64,000 nt of DNA. Origin: Capra hircus. Taxonomy: Eukaryota > Chordata > Mammalia > Artiodactyla > Bovidae. Numbering within the stretch: the stretch's first letter is position 1; every line of letters begins with the position of its first letter. The notes under the pieces are model-generated. The model worked only from the letters and a program-made list of their open reading frames with translations. It ran no database searches and was not told where the DNA came from. The stretch covers positions 101,010,315 through 101,074,314 of the forward strand of contig NC_030810.1 of assembly GCF_001704415.2 (NCBI RefSeq), written 5' to 3'. Positions 50,400 through 63,350 of the stretch are shown piece by piece. Position numbers and translations under genes: made by a program.

Positions 50400-50580
50400 T
50401 ATAGATGCTATTTAATATTATTATTTCTGTTTCTCTGGAGGAGGAAACTAAGGCTCCTAGGTTTAGTAATTTGAGTTCAAATAACTTGCCCAAGATTGCG
50501 TATTTAGGAAGTGATGGGGCCAGGATTCAAGCCCAGGGCCTCTGGGCCCAGGAGCTGGCTCACTCTTCGGTGCACTGTCT
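50400..50580 (+). repeat. MIR SINE relic
   Basis: 'ggaggaaactaaggctccta', 'aataacttgcccaagattgc', 'ggggccaggattcaagccca': a clear MIR core. Confidence 0.7.
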
Positions 50581-52123
50581 CCTGTCTTGTCATAACCCCA
50601 GAAGAGTTCTTTCCTGTATCGTCCACTGCCTGTCATATTTGCCAGAATGAAGTAGCCAGAGATTTCTTTTGATCATAGTGCCAGTAGAAGGGCCAGGCAG
50701 TTTATCGCTGCCTCAGGGAGGCTGATGATAAAGGGTGGTCAGTGGGGTAATGGAAGGAAGGAGACAGAGGGAGAATGACGCAAGCGAGGATTTTGGTGCT
50801 TCTGCACGGACACTGACCCCGTGTTCCTGCGCCCCTTTTGTAAGTTTCCACCTTTAAAGTGGTGGTGACTTTACCTGAGCAGACGTAACTGCAGAGTAGG
50901 GAAGGGAGCCTGTGGTGTGACTCCTTCCTGCCCGGCCCTCAGGCCTCCCCAGACAGGCCCTGGCGGCAGCAGAGAAGTGCTGGGCGCCGCCCCTCGGCAC
51001 CAGGTTGCTAGTCTCTTTTGTGCCTGTGTCTCTTCTCTTGGTGAGGCAGAGGGCAGCTCTCCAGCGTGTTCTAACTTCCTTACCCATCTAGTTGAAGTCA
51101 GCTAGGGGGCTCCACCTTTGTCTTCTCTCTACCTCTCTCTGCACACATTCCCGCCATGCCTGCTCTTCCTGTGTGACACGCGGATGGTGGTGTCACATGG
51201 ATGCAAGACTGTCTGCTTGTGTCCCGGCAGTCTGGGAGGAAACCAGGTCAGAGTCCATGCGTCGTCTTTTGTTCTTACCATCTTCCCTCTGTTTCTCTCC
51301 CTCTTTCCTTCCCGCTCCTTCTCTTTTACGCTGTCCCCGCTCAATTCCAAGTAGTGTTAAGGAAGAGAGAGGCTAGCCTTAACTGTGGAGGAAAAGAGTC
51401 AAAAGAGTTCAGAGGTCTCTCTGGGGAGCATTGCACCTGTGAGGGTCACATAGGTCACTTGATTCGGGTCCAGATGCTTTTTAAGGAGACATATATGCTG
51501 GAGACCCAGGGGACAGTGGGGCTGAAGGGGACTAGTTGGTAATAGAGAAAAAGGATCAGAGGCCTACAAATTAAACCTGATTTGTAACCCTGGTTGCACC
51601 ACTTATTACTGCATGTAACATTAAGCAAGTCTCATTATTCTGGGTTTCTATAAAGTGACTAACTTTTAAGTTTCCCTCAGCTTAAACCTTTTATGAATAT
51701 GAGATTTGGTGGTTTAATCCTCATCACTGAGATCACTCTTAACTTTTGATTGGAGAGGGCACGAGAAACATTAGTTCTCAGATTTTATTTTGTTGCTTAG
51801 GTACAGTGAAAATAGAGGGCTGGACTGAGTGGCATTATGAGTTCCCTCCTCAGAGTCTTGGTTGCAGTCTCTCTTCTGGCTTCATTTATTTATCTTCTTT
51901 AAGTAGAGAAAGAGACAAGGGTTGAAGTATGGAGGTGAAAGTTAGAAGGAGGCTGAAAGATCATCCAGGAGTTCTGTCCCAGCTTAACAATGAATGTGAG
52001 CCCAGAGGCACGGTCTATAGGTTGTGAGGGTTTTCTTGGTTCTTATGTACCTTCTCAGCAGCTCTTGAGGATGGTATAGTTCCAGAGTAGCACTGTTTCT
52101 CTTTCCCTTTTTTTTCCCCCTAG

Positions 52124-52594
<471 letters not shown>

Positions 52595-52723
52595 AACCAG
52601 GTAATAGCATTTGAATGGGATGAGATGCAGCGATGGGATACAGATGAAGAAGGAATGGCCTTCTGTTTTGAATATGCACGAGGAGAGAAGAAGCCTCGAT
52701 GGGTTAAAATCTTCACACCATAT
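52595..52723 (+). CDS. SNX27: SNX27 exon 10: F3 lobe
   Basis: 43 codons, residues 464-506 (NQVIAFEWDEMQRWDTDEEG to KKPRWVKIFTPY). Acceptor TTCAG ends at 52594, donor GTGAGT at 52724, phase 0. The MAFCFEYARGEKKPRWVKIF part is the last β-strands of the PTB-like fold. The preceding intron is only 321 bp. Confidence 0.97.
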
Positions 52724-53026
52724 GTGAGTGATGGTTGGGGAAACATGCTTGGGGAAAGTAGATTGGGTTTAAAGTTCTCAGAAAGCTAAATGCATAAATG
52801 GAGCTGTAGGGATAACAGTTGAGATCTGAACCTGTTTAAATCCTAGATCCCCAGGTTCTTCTGTCTTTCCTTTAAGCCCTAGTAGGATTAGCAGTTTCAC
52901 TTTCCTCTTGACTCACAGTTACCACTAGAAGGAGCCAGAGAATAGCAGATGAGCCAGGCCTGAGTTTTATGGAGTCTCTTAAGGTTTTTCTCAGGCTGAG
53001 CAAGTTTGGAAGGTGACTCTGGGTAG

Positions 53027-53666
<640 letters not shown>

Positions 53667-54400
53667 TGAGGTCATTAGCCTTGGATGCTAAACCAGACTG
53701 TGCGAAAAAGCCCTGTTTCCCTTGTCAAGAGGGTGGCTGTTGGCCACAGGCTGTTCATCTCCTGTGACTTCATGGACCCTCCTCTGTCTGCCTTTTTATC
53801 AGTCGCCCTCCATGTTGTTCTGATGCAGAAGGGCAGTTGTACTTAGCTTTAGTCCTGACTCGATGAGATGTTAAAGCGTGTGTAGGGTAACCGAGAGTGT
53901 GTGTGTGTGTGTGTGTGGTGCTGCTGCTTTCCTGCTGTCTGTACCTGCTAGTGATGGAACAGAATTTAAACGATTCTGAATAATTAGCTGCTTACTCTCC
54001 AAGAAGATGTTTTTGAGGTTCAGAAAGTAAAGTAAGGAATATGAACATTTATATTCTTGGTTTTGTAGGAGGCACACAGGGCTCTGGGGATCAGATCTGG
54101 ATTCTCTCCTAGCTGTTTTTCTCTCTGTGATTCTGTTCAAATTGGCCTCCCTGGATGTCAGTTTTCTCATCTTTTCTTATCTGTGAGACTGAAAGACTGA
54201 GCCAGATAAGTAACATCCTGGGTCCCTTCCAGCTCTAAAAGGCTGTGACTCTTGGTGGAAAGTTGTGTCCAGTGAAGAGGCCCATCGTGTCAAGTAGAGT
54301 CATCCAGTCGTACATTTTCTGTATGAGGGGTCGTCTCTGGATGGGAGGAGGTGAAGACACCTGAGGCTTCCCAGTAACTCTTGTCTTTTTTTCCTTTCAG
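53667..54400 (+). other. SNX27: Rest of SNX27 intron 11
   Basis: Contains a (GT)n run at 53893-53918 and then the T/C-rich tract 'gtctttttttcctttcag' before exon 12. No gene recognised. Confidence 0.75.
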
Positions 54401-54448
54401 AACATTTTCCAGATGGCGAGGTCACAGCAGAGGGATGTGGCCACCTAG
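54401..54448 (+). CDS. SNX27: SNX27 exon 12: C-terminus of long form and stop
   Basis: Acceptor TTCCTTTCAG ends at 54400. Encodes NIFQMARSQQRDVAT (residues 527-541) and TAG at 54446-54448. The reading frame is fixed by exon 11 phase 0. The 3' UTR follows directly. Confidence 0.97.
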   Translation, partial: NIFQMARSQQRDVAT

Positions 54449-55900
54449 CCTCTCATTACCCTGTTCCTTCTCTTCACCCTCATCCTCTTATCCCTTTCAT
54501 CTCCCATGTCAGACAGAGTAACCATTAACACAAAAGAAGAGAAAAAGGAAAAAAGTCATTATATTCAAAAGCCCTAAACTAAGTGTCATTAATAATCCCT
54601 CTGAGTTTCATATCTCTGTAATTGAGCTGGTAGAGAACAATAGATGGGTCAGCACCAGGAGTCAGCTGAGTTAAGACAGGAAAAGAAACAAGCCCAACCA
54701 ATTCGCCAAAGGGATCTTTGTCCTTTCCTCTGGGCCTCATACCAACAGACTCTCCTTGTACCATATTTTTAGAACTGGAACTATGAACTCCATCCATTTG
54801 CACTGTTCAGACATATATATGTATGTATGTAAAAATTATATATACGCAAATTAGCTGCACGTATATACATATATATATTTCTTTTTAAATTTCATATTGA
54901 TGGCAGTACCTTTTTTAGCTTGTGTTTTTACACACCTTTCACTAGAACTCATGATTTCTCTCTTGCTCTCTTTATTTTGAAACAAACTTTAAAAAGGAAA
55001 AAAAAAATTTTACAGGGAAAAATACCTCTCCTCATGAAGGACTCGAAAAGTTTACAACCTGCTTGGGTTTTCCCCCTTTTTTGTATTGAATGAAGATTTT
55101 GGACCATGGGTTGCCATAGAGTCTGAGGAGCAAGGAGCATAGTTTCTTTTATCTTCAAGAGGCTGCTGGGGAGGAGAAAGAAGTGTGTTTTTCAAGGGCA
55201 GTGGGGCTGCAGACCTGCAGGGAGCATCTGAAGACTTGGTGTGGTCTCTCTTGATTCCAAGACAACGTTCCTGGTCCGTTTCTTTCTCTTCCACTCATGG
55301 CTCTTAGCCACATTCCACATCTTCCTGCTTCCCATGGGCCCCCTGTGTGCTTCTCCTCAGCAGGCCAAGAATGAAGGGGAAGGGGGGCTCAGGAGGTTGA
55401 TGCCCAGACCCCTGAAACACCTCATGGTCATGATTGCCCATCTCTGCTGTTTGTAAAGCAGGGATTGTGCTCGGGACCAGAGTCAAAGCTGATACCTTTA
55501 GGCACAAAGATTGGACTTAGGTAGGGGAGGAAAGAAGAAAGGCGCTGTGTACGTAAGCTTCTTCCTACTCCGTTCCTGACCGGTAACACCGTAACTTAGG
55601 TTCTCTGTGACTTCCTTAAACAGCCATGTTGGGGAAGGATCTGACCATATCCCCAAAGCCTTGGGGAAACTTGGAATGGGTCAGTGATCTGAGCCAAGCA
55701 AAACCATAACCCGTCTAAGCCAGCTGAGGACCCAGGAAGGAACAGTAGGAATATGGTTAATTTGGGTTGGATCTCAACTTTTAATTAAAAGGAGATTGAA
55801 GGAAAATATTTTTGCCCCTTAAAAGATCTCCTCATCTGACCTTGCAGTTAGACCTTTTGAGACCTAAGAACTGCATTCCTGGGTCTGGGGCCAGGGCTGA

Positions 55901-55979
55901 CTGGGGGTTGAGAATGGCGCTCTCGCAAAGGCTGCCCTCCTGACGTGAGAGCAGCAGGAGCAACATTCTCAACCCCCAG
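55901..55979 (+). promoter_or_regulatory. Predicted stable hairpin in SNX27 3' UTR
   Basis: CTGGGGGTTGAGAATG (55901-55916) and CATTCTCAACCCCCAG (55964-55979) are perfect reverse complements of 16 bp separated by 47 nt. Inside the loop CTCTC (55920-55924) can pair with GAGAG (55947-55951). Function unknown. Confidence 0.75.
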
Positions 55980-58268
55980 GCTCCAAAGAGATGGTGTTGA
56001 GAGCTCTTAGTCAGGCTCTGCTGCGTCTGAAACACATCTTTGAGCCTCTTTTACTTTTTTCTTTCTCTGCCTTCTGCACAAAAGCCTTCACAGAGTGGCA
56101 TCTTTTGCTTTGTCTAACTGGGAGGCAACCATAGTTGGCTGTAGTCACTGAGCGGTGTTGGGGTGGTTTGAAGTTCTTTTTCTGTAACTTGTTTCTGCAG
56201 GTGGTTGTGAGGTGCTTTACTTTCTCTCTCACTCTGTTACCCTGGCAGGCACTTGCCCCGGGGGGTGTGGTATCGTGTAGGACATCCTGTCTTTCCTCGC
56301 CTTCTCCAAACCAGGCGGGATCGCAGAGTGCAAACTGTAAGGAAGCTGTGTTTAAAGTCGCAGAGAGTGAGCCCTGCTTTGGAGGCTTTGGCACAGAATT
56401 TACTTCTTCTGGCATAAATGAATTTAATAATGAGCCAGAGGACCATGGGAAGAAGATATGTTGATTGCCCACTCCAAGGAGCTGAAGAGGTTTTTGGCCC
56501 CAGCTCTGTTCACACTTTAAAAATAGCAGTTTGCTCCTATTCTGTCAAAGTGGGAAAGGAATGAACAAATCCTGGAGTCCATGGGAAGCCCAAAGGCTGC
56601 CCTCCAGATGTGAGAGCAGCGGGGGTGCTCGTAGTGTGTGTTGTTTCCTCCCTCCTGCCCTGACCTGGCACTCACTTGGCACTTGGAGATTGGGTGGGGC
56701 CCATTGGATGGTTAGCCTGTTGGGAGAATATGTTAAGGGCCAGCCCCTACTAGAGGCTGCCCCAGCTTGGGGAGAAGGGGAAGGAGGGAAGGCCCAGAGG
56801 AAGGCTTTCTCGGCTCTCCCGCTCATAGCAGGTGTCCTGCGATGGAGGCAGAGGTCTCGGTGGCTGTGCAGCTCCTAGGGTCAAGCTCTTCTTTGCATGA
56901 AGTAGTGTTCGTGTGATACCCTTTTCCTCTTAACTCTGCACTTCCTTTCTCGAATCCCTACTATCTTTCTCAGTCCTGGGTTCTGCTCAGGGAGGCTTCT
57001 CCACAGTCTTTTTTGTGCAAATTGTCTCCAGGAAATGGAGAGGTCCCCCTGCACCCTGCTTTGCCTGCAGCAAAGCCAGCAGGATCGCCCTGGTCTTCTC
57101 CCCTTTCACCCCCCACAGAGAGTTCCCATCCTCTTTGATAAAAGCTCAGAGTTGTCATGGGTCAGGAGAAAATGCAGGCCCTGAGAAGCTTATCTCTGTA
57201 GGAAGTTTACCTTGGCCTGTGCTTCGGGTTTTCTGCTCTTCATAGTTTAATTTTACTCCCCATTTTTCTCCCCTCCCCTTGCTCTAGGTCTAAGCTCAGC
57301 ACAGGTGCGTGCTCAGGGCAGCTTCTAGGCCTGGACAGCTCTCAGGGAGGAATTAGGTAAATGTTCCGCATCCCCATACCTGGCCCATCTGGTTTCATCC
57401 TTTGCCCAGGCCAGTAGCTTTGGGTCACTCCCTCTTGTACCTCCAAATCCAGTGCTTGGAGCAGCAGGATAGGGCTCTGATGGGAGGTGACACCTCTGTC
57501 TCTCATTTCAGAATTTGCCAACTCGGGGACCTGGCTCTGGAAGGCAGTTTTCTTAAAGGGGATGGCATCCTGGGTGACCCGAAGTCTCCAAACCTAGAGG
57601 GACAGCGGTGCCCTCCCTTCTGTTCTTGGTGTTCTCTGGATTGATTCAGCAGTAGAAACCACTTGGTCTGTTGGGCCCCAGCATACCCGCTATGTTCCTT
57701 CCAGATTCACGGTGTCACATTAGCTTCCCTTTGGGAGGGTGATGTGGTTGAATACTCAGAGAGGAGAGGTGGTGGGTGTGCGTCGTTAGTCCCCCACCTT
57801 CCGGTTTCACCTCCTGCCTTCTTCTTCCTCTAAACCTGAGCACGTCATGCCAAGGCTCACTCATATACACAGTGGCGTCAGCTCATTCCTCAGGAGTCAT
57901 CTAGGATGTGTGGGAAGCTTAGGGTTGTGGGGAGGAACAGAATTGAAGAGGGGAGTGATGTGGGTAGAGGCACTGGCCAACTGCTAAACTTGGACACCAG
58001 TTTTATATCACGCCCCCTTTGTAAGCCAGTGAACTGGGCTTCAGTTTTCCCCAAACCATGCACACTTTTAATTTATTTGAGAGAAACTCGAATTGTATTT
58101 TCACTGCAGTATCTTGTATTTTTTATTTGTGATTTAGGAAATGTGAAGAGAAAATACACAGACACGTAATGGCTAACAGTGTTTCTTTCATTCCTTGTTA
58201 TAGAGCTAACCACTCTAAAATTGTTTGGTAATGTCACTTAGTGTAATTAATTGTAACATATTCTTTTA

Positions 58269-58274
58269 AATAAA
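58269..58274 (+). terminator. SNX27: Poly(A) signal of SNX27
   Basis: AATAAA in 'ttttaaataaattgactta', followed about 20-30 nt later by the GT-rich 'ctctggtgttcttg'. This is the last good hexamer before the repeat-bearing spacer begins. Confidence 0.85.
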
Positions 58275-59126
58275 TTGACTTATTGATGAAACTATTCTCT
58301 GGTGTTCTTGACTACAATCCTTTGGGTTGTGTGGGAAGAGGTGAGGAAGAATGTTTGAGGTTTGAGTTTGGGTGATGCATCTGAAGATGGGGAGGAACGT
58401 GTAACTGGCTCTCCTGCGCAACTAGTGAGGCGGATGTTTGAGAGCAGGAGTTGGGGAGAGGCGGAAGAAGGAGGAGAAAGGAGAAACTGGGAGGCCCCTG
58501 GTCCACAGTTCGGTTTCCAGAAAGCTCCTTCTCCAGCTCTCAGGATTGGTTGTGCCAGTCCACTTGAGCTCCACGCTGACTCACAGGACGTCGCTCCCTC
58601 AGCCTGATGTAGAGTCTGGCAGAGCCCTTGGGACAGGTTTTAGCACTGTCCCCCTGGCCCAGCAACATGTATTTTCTTTTTCGCTTTTCAAGTAACAGGA
58701 AACTTCCCTCTGGAATCTGAACTGAAAGGTACATATCACCTCTCCTGAGTGCCAGCTCAGTCCTGTGTACTCCGGGTGATTGGAGTCCCTCACACATGTG
58801 GTCTTGCTTGTTTTTTGCTCTTGCAGAAGAATCTCAGGTGCTATGGACTGAGTACCTATACTTTAGAATCTCTGTGTGTTAGTTTCTGGGCTGAATCTGT
58901 TCTGAAAATTTCAGTGTTTTTGTTTGGTTGGATGTTTTAAATTATTTTTATAAGCCCTCCTGTTTTATTTTTATAATCCTGAGCCACATGCTTTTGCTCC
59001 TTGATTAGAGTGCATGAGAGCAAGAAGTAGTTTGACATTTTGTTTGGCAGTTGCGGGCAGAGACATTGCGTGGGTCTCTCACTCAGCTGCCAGTACTAAA
59101 TAATTGAAATTTGGTACATATTAAAG

Positions 59127-59322
59127 TCCTTGATGCTGGGAAAGATTGAGGGCAGAAGGAGAAGAGGGCGTCAGAGGATGAGATGGCTGGCTGGCATCAC
59201 CAATGCAATGGACATGAACTTAGGCAAACTTCTGAAAATGGTGAGGGACAGGGAGGCCTGGCGTGCTGCAGTCCATGGGGTCACAGAGAGTCGGACACAA
59301 CTGGGCAACTGAACAACAACAA
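59127..59322 (+). mobile_element. BovB 3' end fragment, sense
   Basis: 'ccttgatgctgggaaagatt' to 'gtcggacacaactgggcaac' and an AAC-rich tail: only the last ~200 bp of BovB. Confidence 0.92.
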
Positions 59323-59884
59323 ATACTACTGTGTTAATTGGGAAAAGCAGTTTTTTTATTTAATGACGAATACAGGTAGAAGGTGGAACTCTAGAGTTAG
59401 AATAACAGAAGGTAAAGTCAAACTTTTACTGATTATCTGCTTTGTGCAGAGTGTTGTGTTAGATGCTGCAATAGATACAAAAGCAAAGTGAGGAACTCTA
59501 CCAACTTTGAGGCTCCTGGAGGAATGGCCGTGATCCCCAGCTGCGGAAGGATTCAGTGGCAAAAGGACTAGAAAAGATGGGAGAAAGAGCTTTGGATGAA
59601 AGCAGTTAAATCTTGATGAAGAAAATGGTGTTTTAAGTGAACTGTTTAGAAGGAGCAGGATTTCAACAAGAAGGCATTCAGCGAACCTCGTTGAGCTGTT
59701 ATGTGCCAACACTAGTAATTAGGAATGAAAATACATGGGTTGGAGGCATTAAATACTTGTCTAGACAACAACAAACAGTTCTATTTGATTAGAATTTAAG
59801 GTGTGTATAGGACTAAAATGGAAGATAAGCCTCTGAAGAGCCTTGAATGCCAGGTAAAATCTCTACTTTTTTTTTTTTAAAAGA

Positions 59885-60012
59885 GAATTTCCCCAGTGAT
59901 CCCCCCCGGTTAGGACTCCATGCTCTCATTGCTGAGGACCCAGGTTCAGACCCTGATTGGAGAACTAACAAACACCCCAGAAACCGCACAGCATGGCCAA
60001 AAAATAAAAAAG
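59885..60012 (+). mobile_element. CHR-type SINE, sense, degraded
   Basis: 'gaatttccccagtgatcccc', 'ggttaggactccatgctctc', 'gacccaggttcagaccctga', 'cacagcatggccaaaaaat', A-rich end. Confidence 0.82.
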
Positions 60013-62740
60013 AGAAGTTTCATCTTTCATCAGCTGCAGTTGAGAAACTTTGATGTTGCAGAATACATACAGAGGGATCAGTTAGTAGGAGACTCTCTTG
60101 ATTAGTAAGTGGATGCAGTAATAACTTGAAATGAGGGAAATGAATATGAAAAAACTATGGAAGGAAAATCATTTATGATTTAGCATTAAACATTGAGTAT
60201 ACTTGAGAGTAGTAAAAGATTCTCAAGGTTTCATGGCTCAGTGGCAAATGGATATATTTAAGATGTGAAACTTTGGGAAAGAAAATATTTTAGCTTTGGA
60301 CCTGTTACAATTTTGGTGTGTGTGAGAAATCTAGATACAGGTGTCTGGCAGCTATTTCCTATTTACCGAGCACCTCCTAATGTTCTGGGCACTGATTAGG
60401 ATGGTGGGGACATGGCAGATGAACAAGGCAGAGTAGATATCTGTGAATGAATTTGTAGAAGATGGATGACTTCTCTGGAGAACAGGAGGGGAGATGTGGA
60501 GATGGGTGGGGAGGAAACTAGATCTCCGGTGGGTGAGGAGAACCTGGACAGTGCTGATGGCGGTGAGATGGAGAAACAGACGTGAGTGAGAGCGAGCCGG
60601 TAGGGCTTTGCAGTTGGGTTGGATCTGAGACATGAGAGCAACGGTGTGATTGCAGTTTGGGCCGGGCCAGTTCACAGTGAGGCTCTACTGGTAAGGAGGA
60701 CGGAGGGAGGAAAGGCACCACCAAAACGGAGTTCAGGAGAAACAGCAGGTTAGAAACATGTATCCGGCCGTCATCATCTTTGAGTAAAGAGAAGATGCAA
60801 CCCCATTTATGAGGAGCAAGAGGAAGCCGACTTATCAGGAAGATAGACTGAAAGAGGAGCCAGAGAGGGGAGAATCTAACAGCTGGGAGCTTGAGCCAGG
60901 GCTGCTCAAGTTCTCAAATTTGGAAAAGGGAATGAAGTTTGCTTGGCCAAGAGTGAGAATTGCTTCAGTCACAAACTCCAGCGGCCAAGGCTGTGAAAGC
61001 CTTGGAAATTTTAGCAGGAGAATGAAAAGACATTGGAGAGCCTGAAAATCATAGAGGGACTCAAGCTACTGAAGAGTCCAACCCTAAAGAAGCGAGACAC
61101 CTTGTATTACATTCATATATTTTAAAGATCTGAAAATACAGATGGGATGGGAATGCACTGAAGGAATGGTGGGACTTTTCCCTTACCACATACCACAGGC
61201 CCCTCCCAACTGAGGATATTTTCCTAAATGTCTTTTTATCTCTAAAACTAGAAGTCTTCCCCAATCCCTGCTATTAACCTGTCCGCTCCACTCTTCTGCC
61301 TTATTTTCCTTCTCTCTTCTCTTCATGCTGCCATAAACATTTGAACAGTAACTTGATTATTTTAGAAGAAATTCATGTTGTTTCCTCTTGTTTGGCTTGA
61401 AGGTAAGTGATCCTGTTGTCATCATTTCCTGTTTCTTCTGCATTTTATTACTGAGGCCTCTTCTGCTCAGAAGAGAGGTTAGTGAACTTCATTAGCTAAC
61501 AGAACTACCTCTTCTTTATACCTTTCCTGCTATGTTTGAAGCAGTATGCTGTCTGAAAAATCTGTGTTCATAAAAGTTAGGAGCCCCCTTTTCGGTTTCA
61601 GGTGGCCTCCTTCGTTTTGCCATCAAAGGGCCTGGAGAATCTTGGTCCAGATGTTCTGATTCCTCAGAAGAACCCTGTGTCTTCTTCATCCCCATCATTC
61701 AACCTGACTTGCCTAATGCTTCTCTGGAGAAAAACTGGCTGCAGCCTTGAAGGAGGCAGGACAGCACCAAGCAGTGACAAGCAATGAATGCTGCCTTCCC
61801 TGTTTGTGTGAAGGGAAAGATGCCAGGAAGGGGACCTTCCTAGTCCCCCCAGTCCCCAAATCTCAGGAGATCCCAGCTGTCAGTAAATCACTCTGGAGGT
61901 GCCTTTTGGTTTAAACCCAACCTTCCATCTTTCTGTTCTGACCCAGAAACTGTTGCAAAGCCACAGTGAGCAGCTCAGGGGAAAATTCACAATGTTAATT
62001 CCAACTCTGGTGATTCTCCTTGTGCACACCTCATCCCATCTCTGACCACACACACACCCCCATGTCTCTGTTTGAGATTTCATATGCTGAGGACTTGGCT
62101 CAGAATCCTGAGTAAGTCCCATCCCTGCTGTCTTACCAAGCCAAGAGACGTGTTTTTTTCTTGAAACAGTGTCCACAGATAGTCCCTCCAGTGCCACACA
62201 TGTTACTTCCCTTTCTGCCTCTTCTTAGTTTGGGGCAGTTTAAGAAAAGGCAGAAGTATGGGAGCATAGATGGGGGGTGAGTTGTGGGGATTCACTCATC
62301 CTTGTCCTCTCACGGAACAGCTCTGGCCTGAGGCCAGATCTAGGCTGGAAAGTGAGCGAGTTTATAAGTAGAAGGCCATGAGGGTGAGGTTGCAGGTAGC
62401 CGCCTAGAACCAAATGGCCCATATGTTGTGAAGTTGAAGACAACACCTGTGTGAACCCCAGCAGAAAAGCAGTTTACAGAGTGGAATCTAGAAAAGCGAG
62501 AGACCTAGGGCTAAATGCATCCATTTTCTGCTTGATAGGAGTCACTGCTCTGGCCTGCTAGATACTTCTTGGGATCTTTGCCTCAGGTCACAGACAGGTG
62601 GTTGAAGGCGTGAAACAAGTGCGTCTTGGGCTTTGGGGCCTGGGTTCCATTGCTGCACCATCCCTTCATCACTCTGTGACGCTGGGTAAGTGAGCTCACC
62701 TCCACATCCTCCATTTCCCTGTCTAAAATAATATCCTGCC

Positions 62741-62872
62741 TCATGTCATCAACTCAATGGACATGAGTTTGAGCTGAGCAAACTCCAGGAGATAGTGAAG
62801 GACAGGAAAGCCTGGCATGCTGCAGTCCATGGGGTAGCAAAGAGCTGGACACGACTGAGCAACTGAACAACA
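62741..62872 (+). mobile_element. BovB 3' end fragment, sense
   Basis: 'catcaactcaatggacatga', 'caggagatagtgaaggacag', 'ctggacacgactgagcaact', ending in an AAC-type tail. Confidence 0.9.
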
Positions 62873-63350
62873 AGAACATAGGGTTGTTGAAATGAGGAAA
62901 TGCACATTAAGGGCCTAGAAGAGAACCAGGTAGGTCCAGAGCAATCGCATTATAAACGGAGGTGGCACACTCCGCTCCCAGCATCCCACAGCTCCCCCAT
63001 GTGAATGAGGGACAAGTGGAGGTCTGAAGTGTGAGGCCGCATGTCCTCAGCCTTCAGATGGACAGGTCCGGCTATGGGAAAGAGGCCTGCTGACCTGCTT
63101 TCTCCCTTCTGTGCCTGCTCTGTAGAGCATTCCAGAACTAAGCCCAAAAGAAGGGCAGAGGAACAAGATCATGAAGGCATGATCAAGGCCTAGACTGTGC
63201 TCAAAGGACTTCCTATGAGGAAGTCTGGGCCTTCCTCATGGAGTTTTCTCTCCCCAACCTCACCCTCTGTACCTCCTTCTCCCCCCACCCCCTGTGGGCA
63301 CCAGATACCCTACCTCCATCCTTCCAAGACACTTATTTGAAGCTTTTAAA

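Larger units (their letters stand above)
54449..58290 (+). other. SNX27: SNX27 3' UTR
   Basis: About 3.84 kb from the stop to the AATAAA-associated cleavage region near 58290. Free of recent transposons, in contrast to the introns. Contains a TATGTATG/TATATA-rich patch (54820-54880), a 16 bp perfect-stem hairpin (55901-55979) and a 30 bp sequence present twice (55926-55955, 56591-56620). ORFs within it have no recognisable protein. Confidence 0.88.
58291..63350. other. Intergenic spacer between SNX27 and the next gene
   Basis: Holds two BovB 3' scraps and one CHR SINE. The remainder (58291-59120, 60020-62735, 62880-63350) is unique-looking sequence with a MIR/L2-like phrase near 60355. ORFs are short and show no recognisable protein family. 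Confidence 0.65.

Noticed and set aside
56011..56472. 153-residue minus-strand ORF in the SNX27 3' UTR region
   Set aside because: No recognisable domain, no splice or start context, and it lies within the UTR of the opposite-strand gene.
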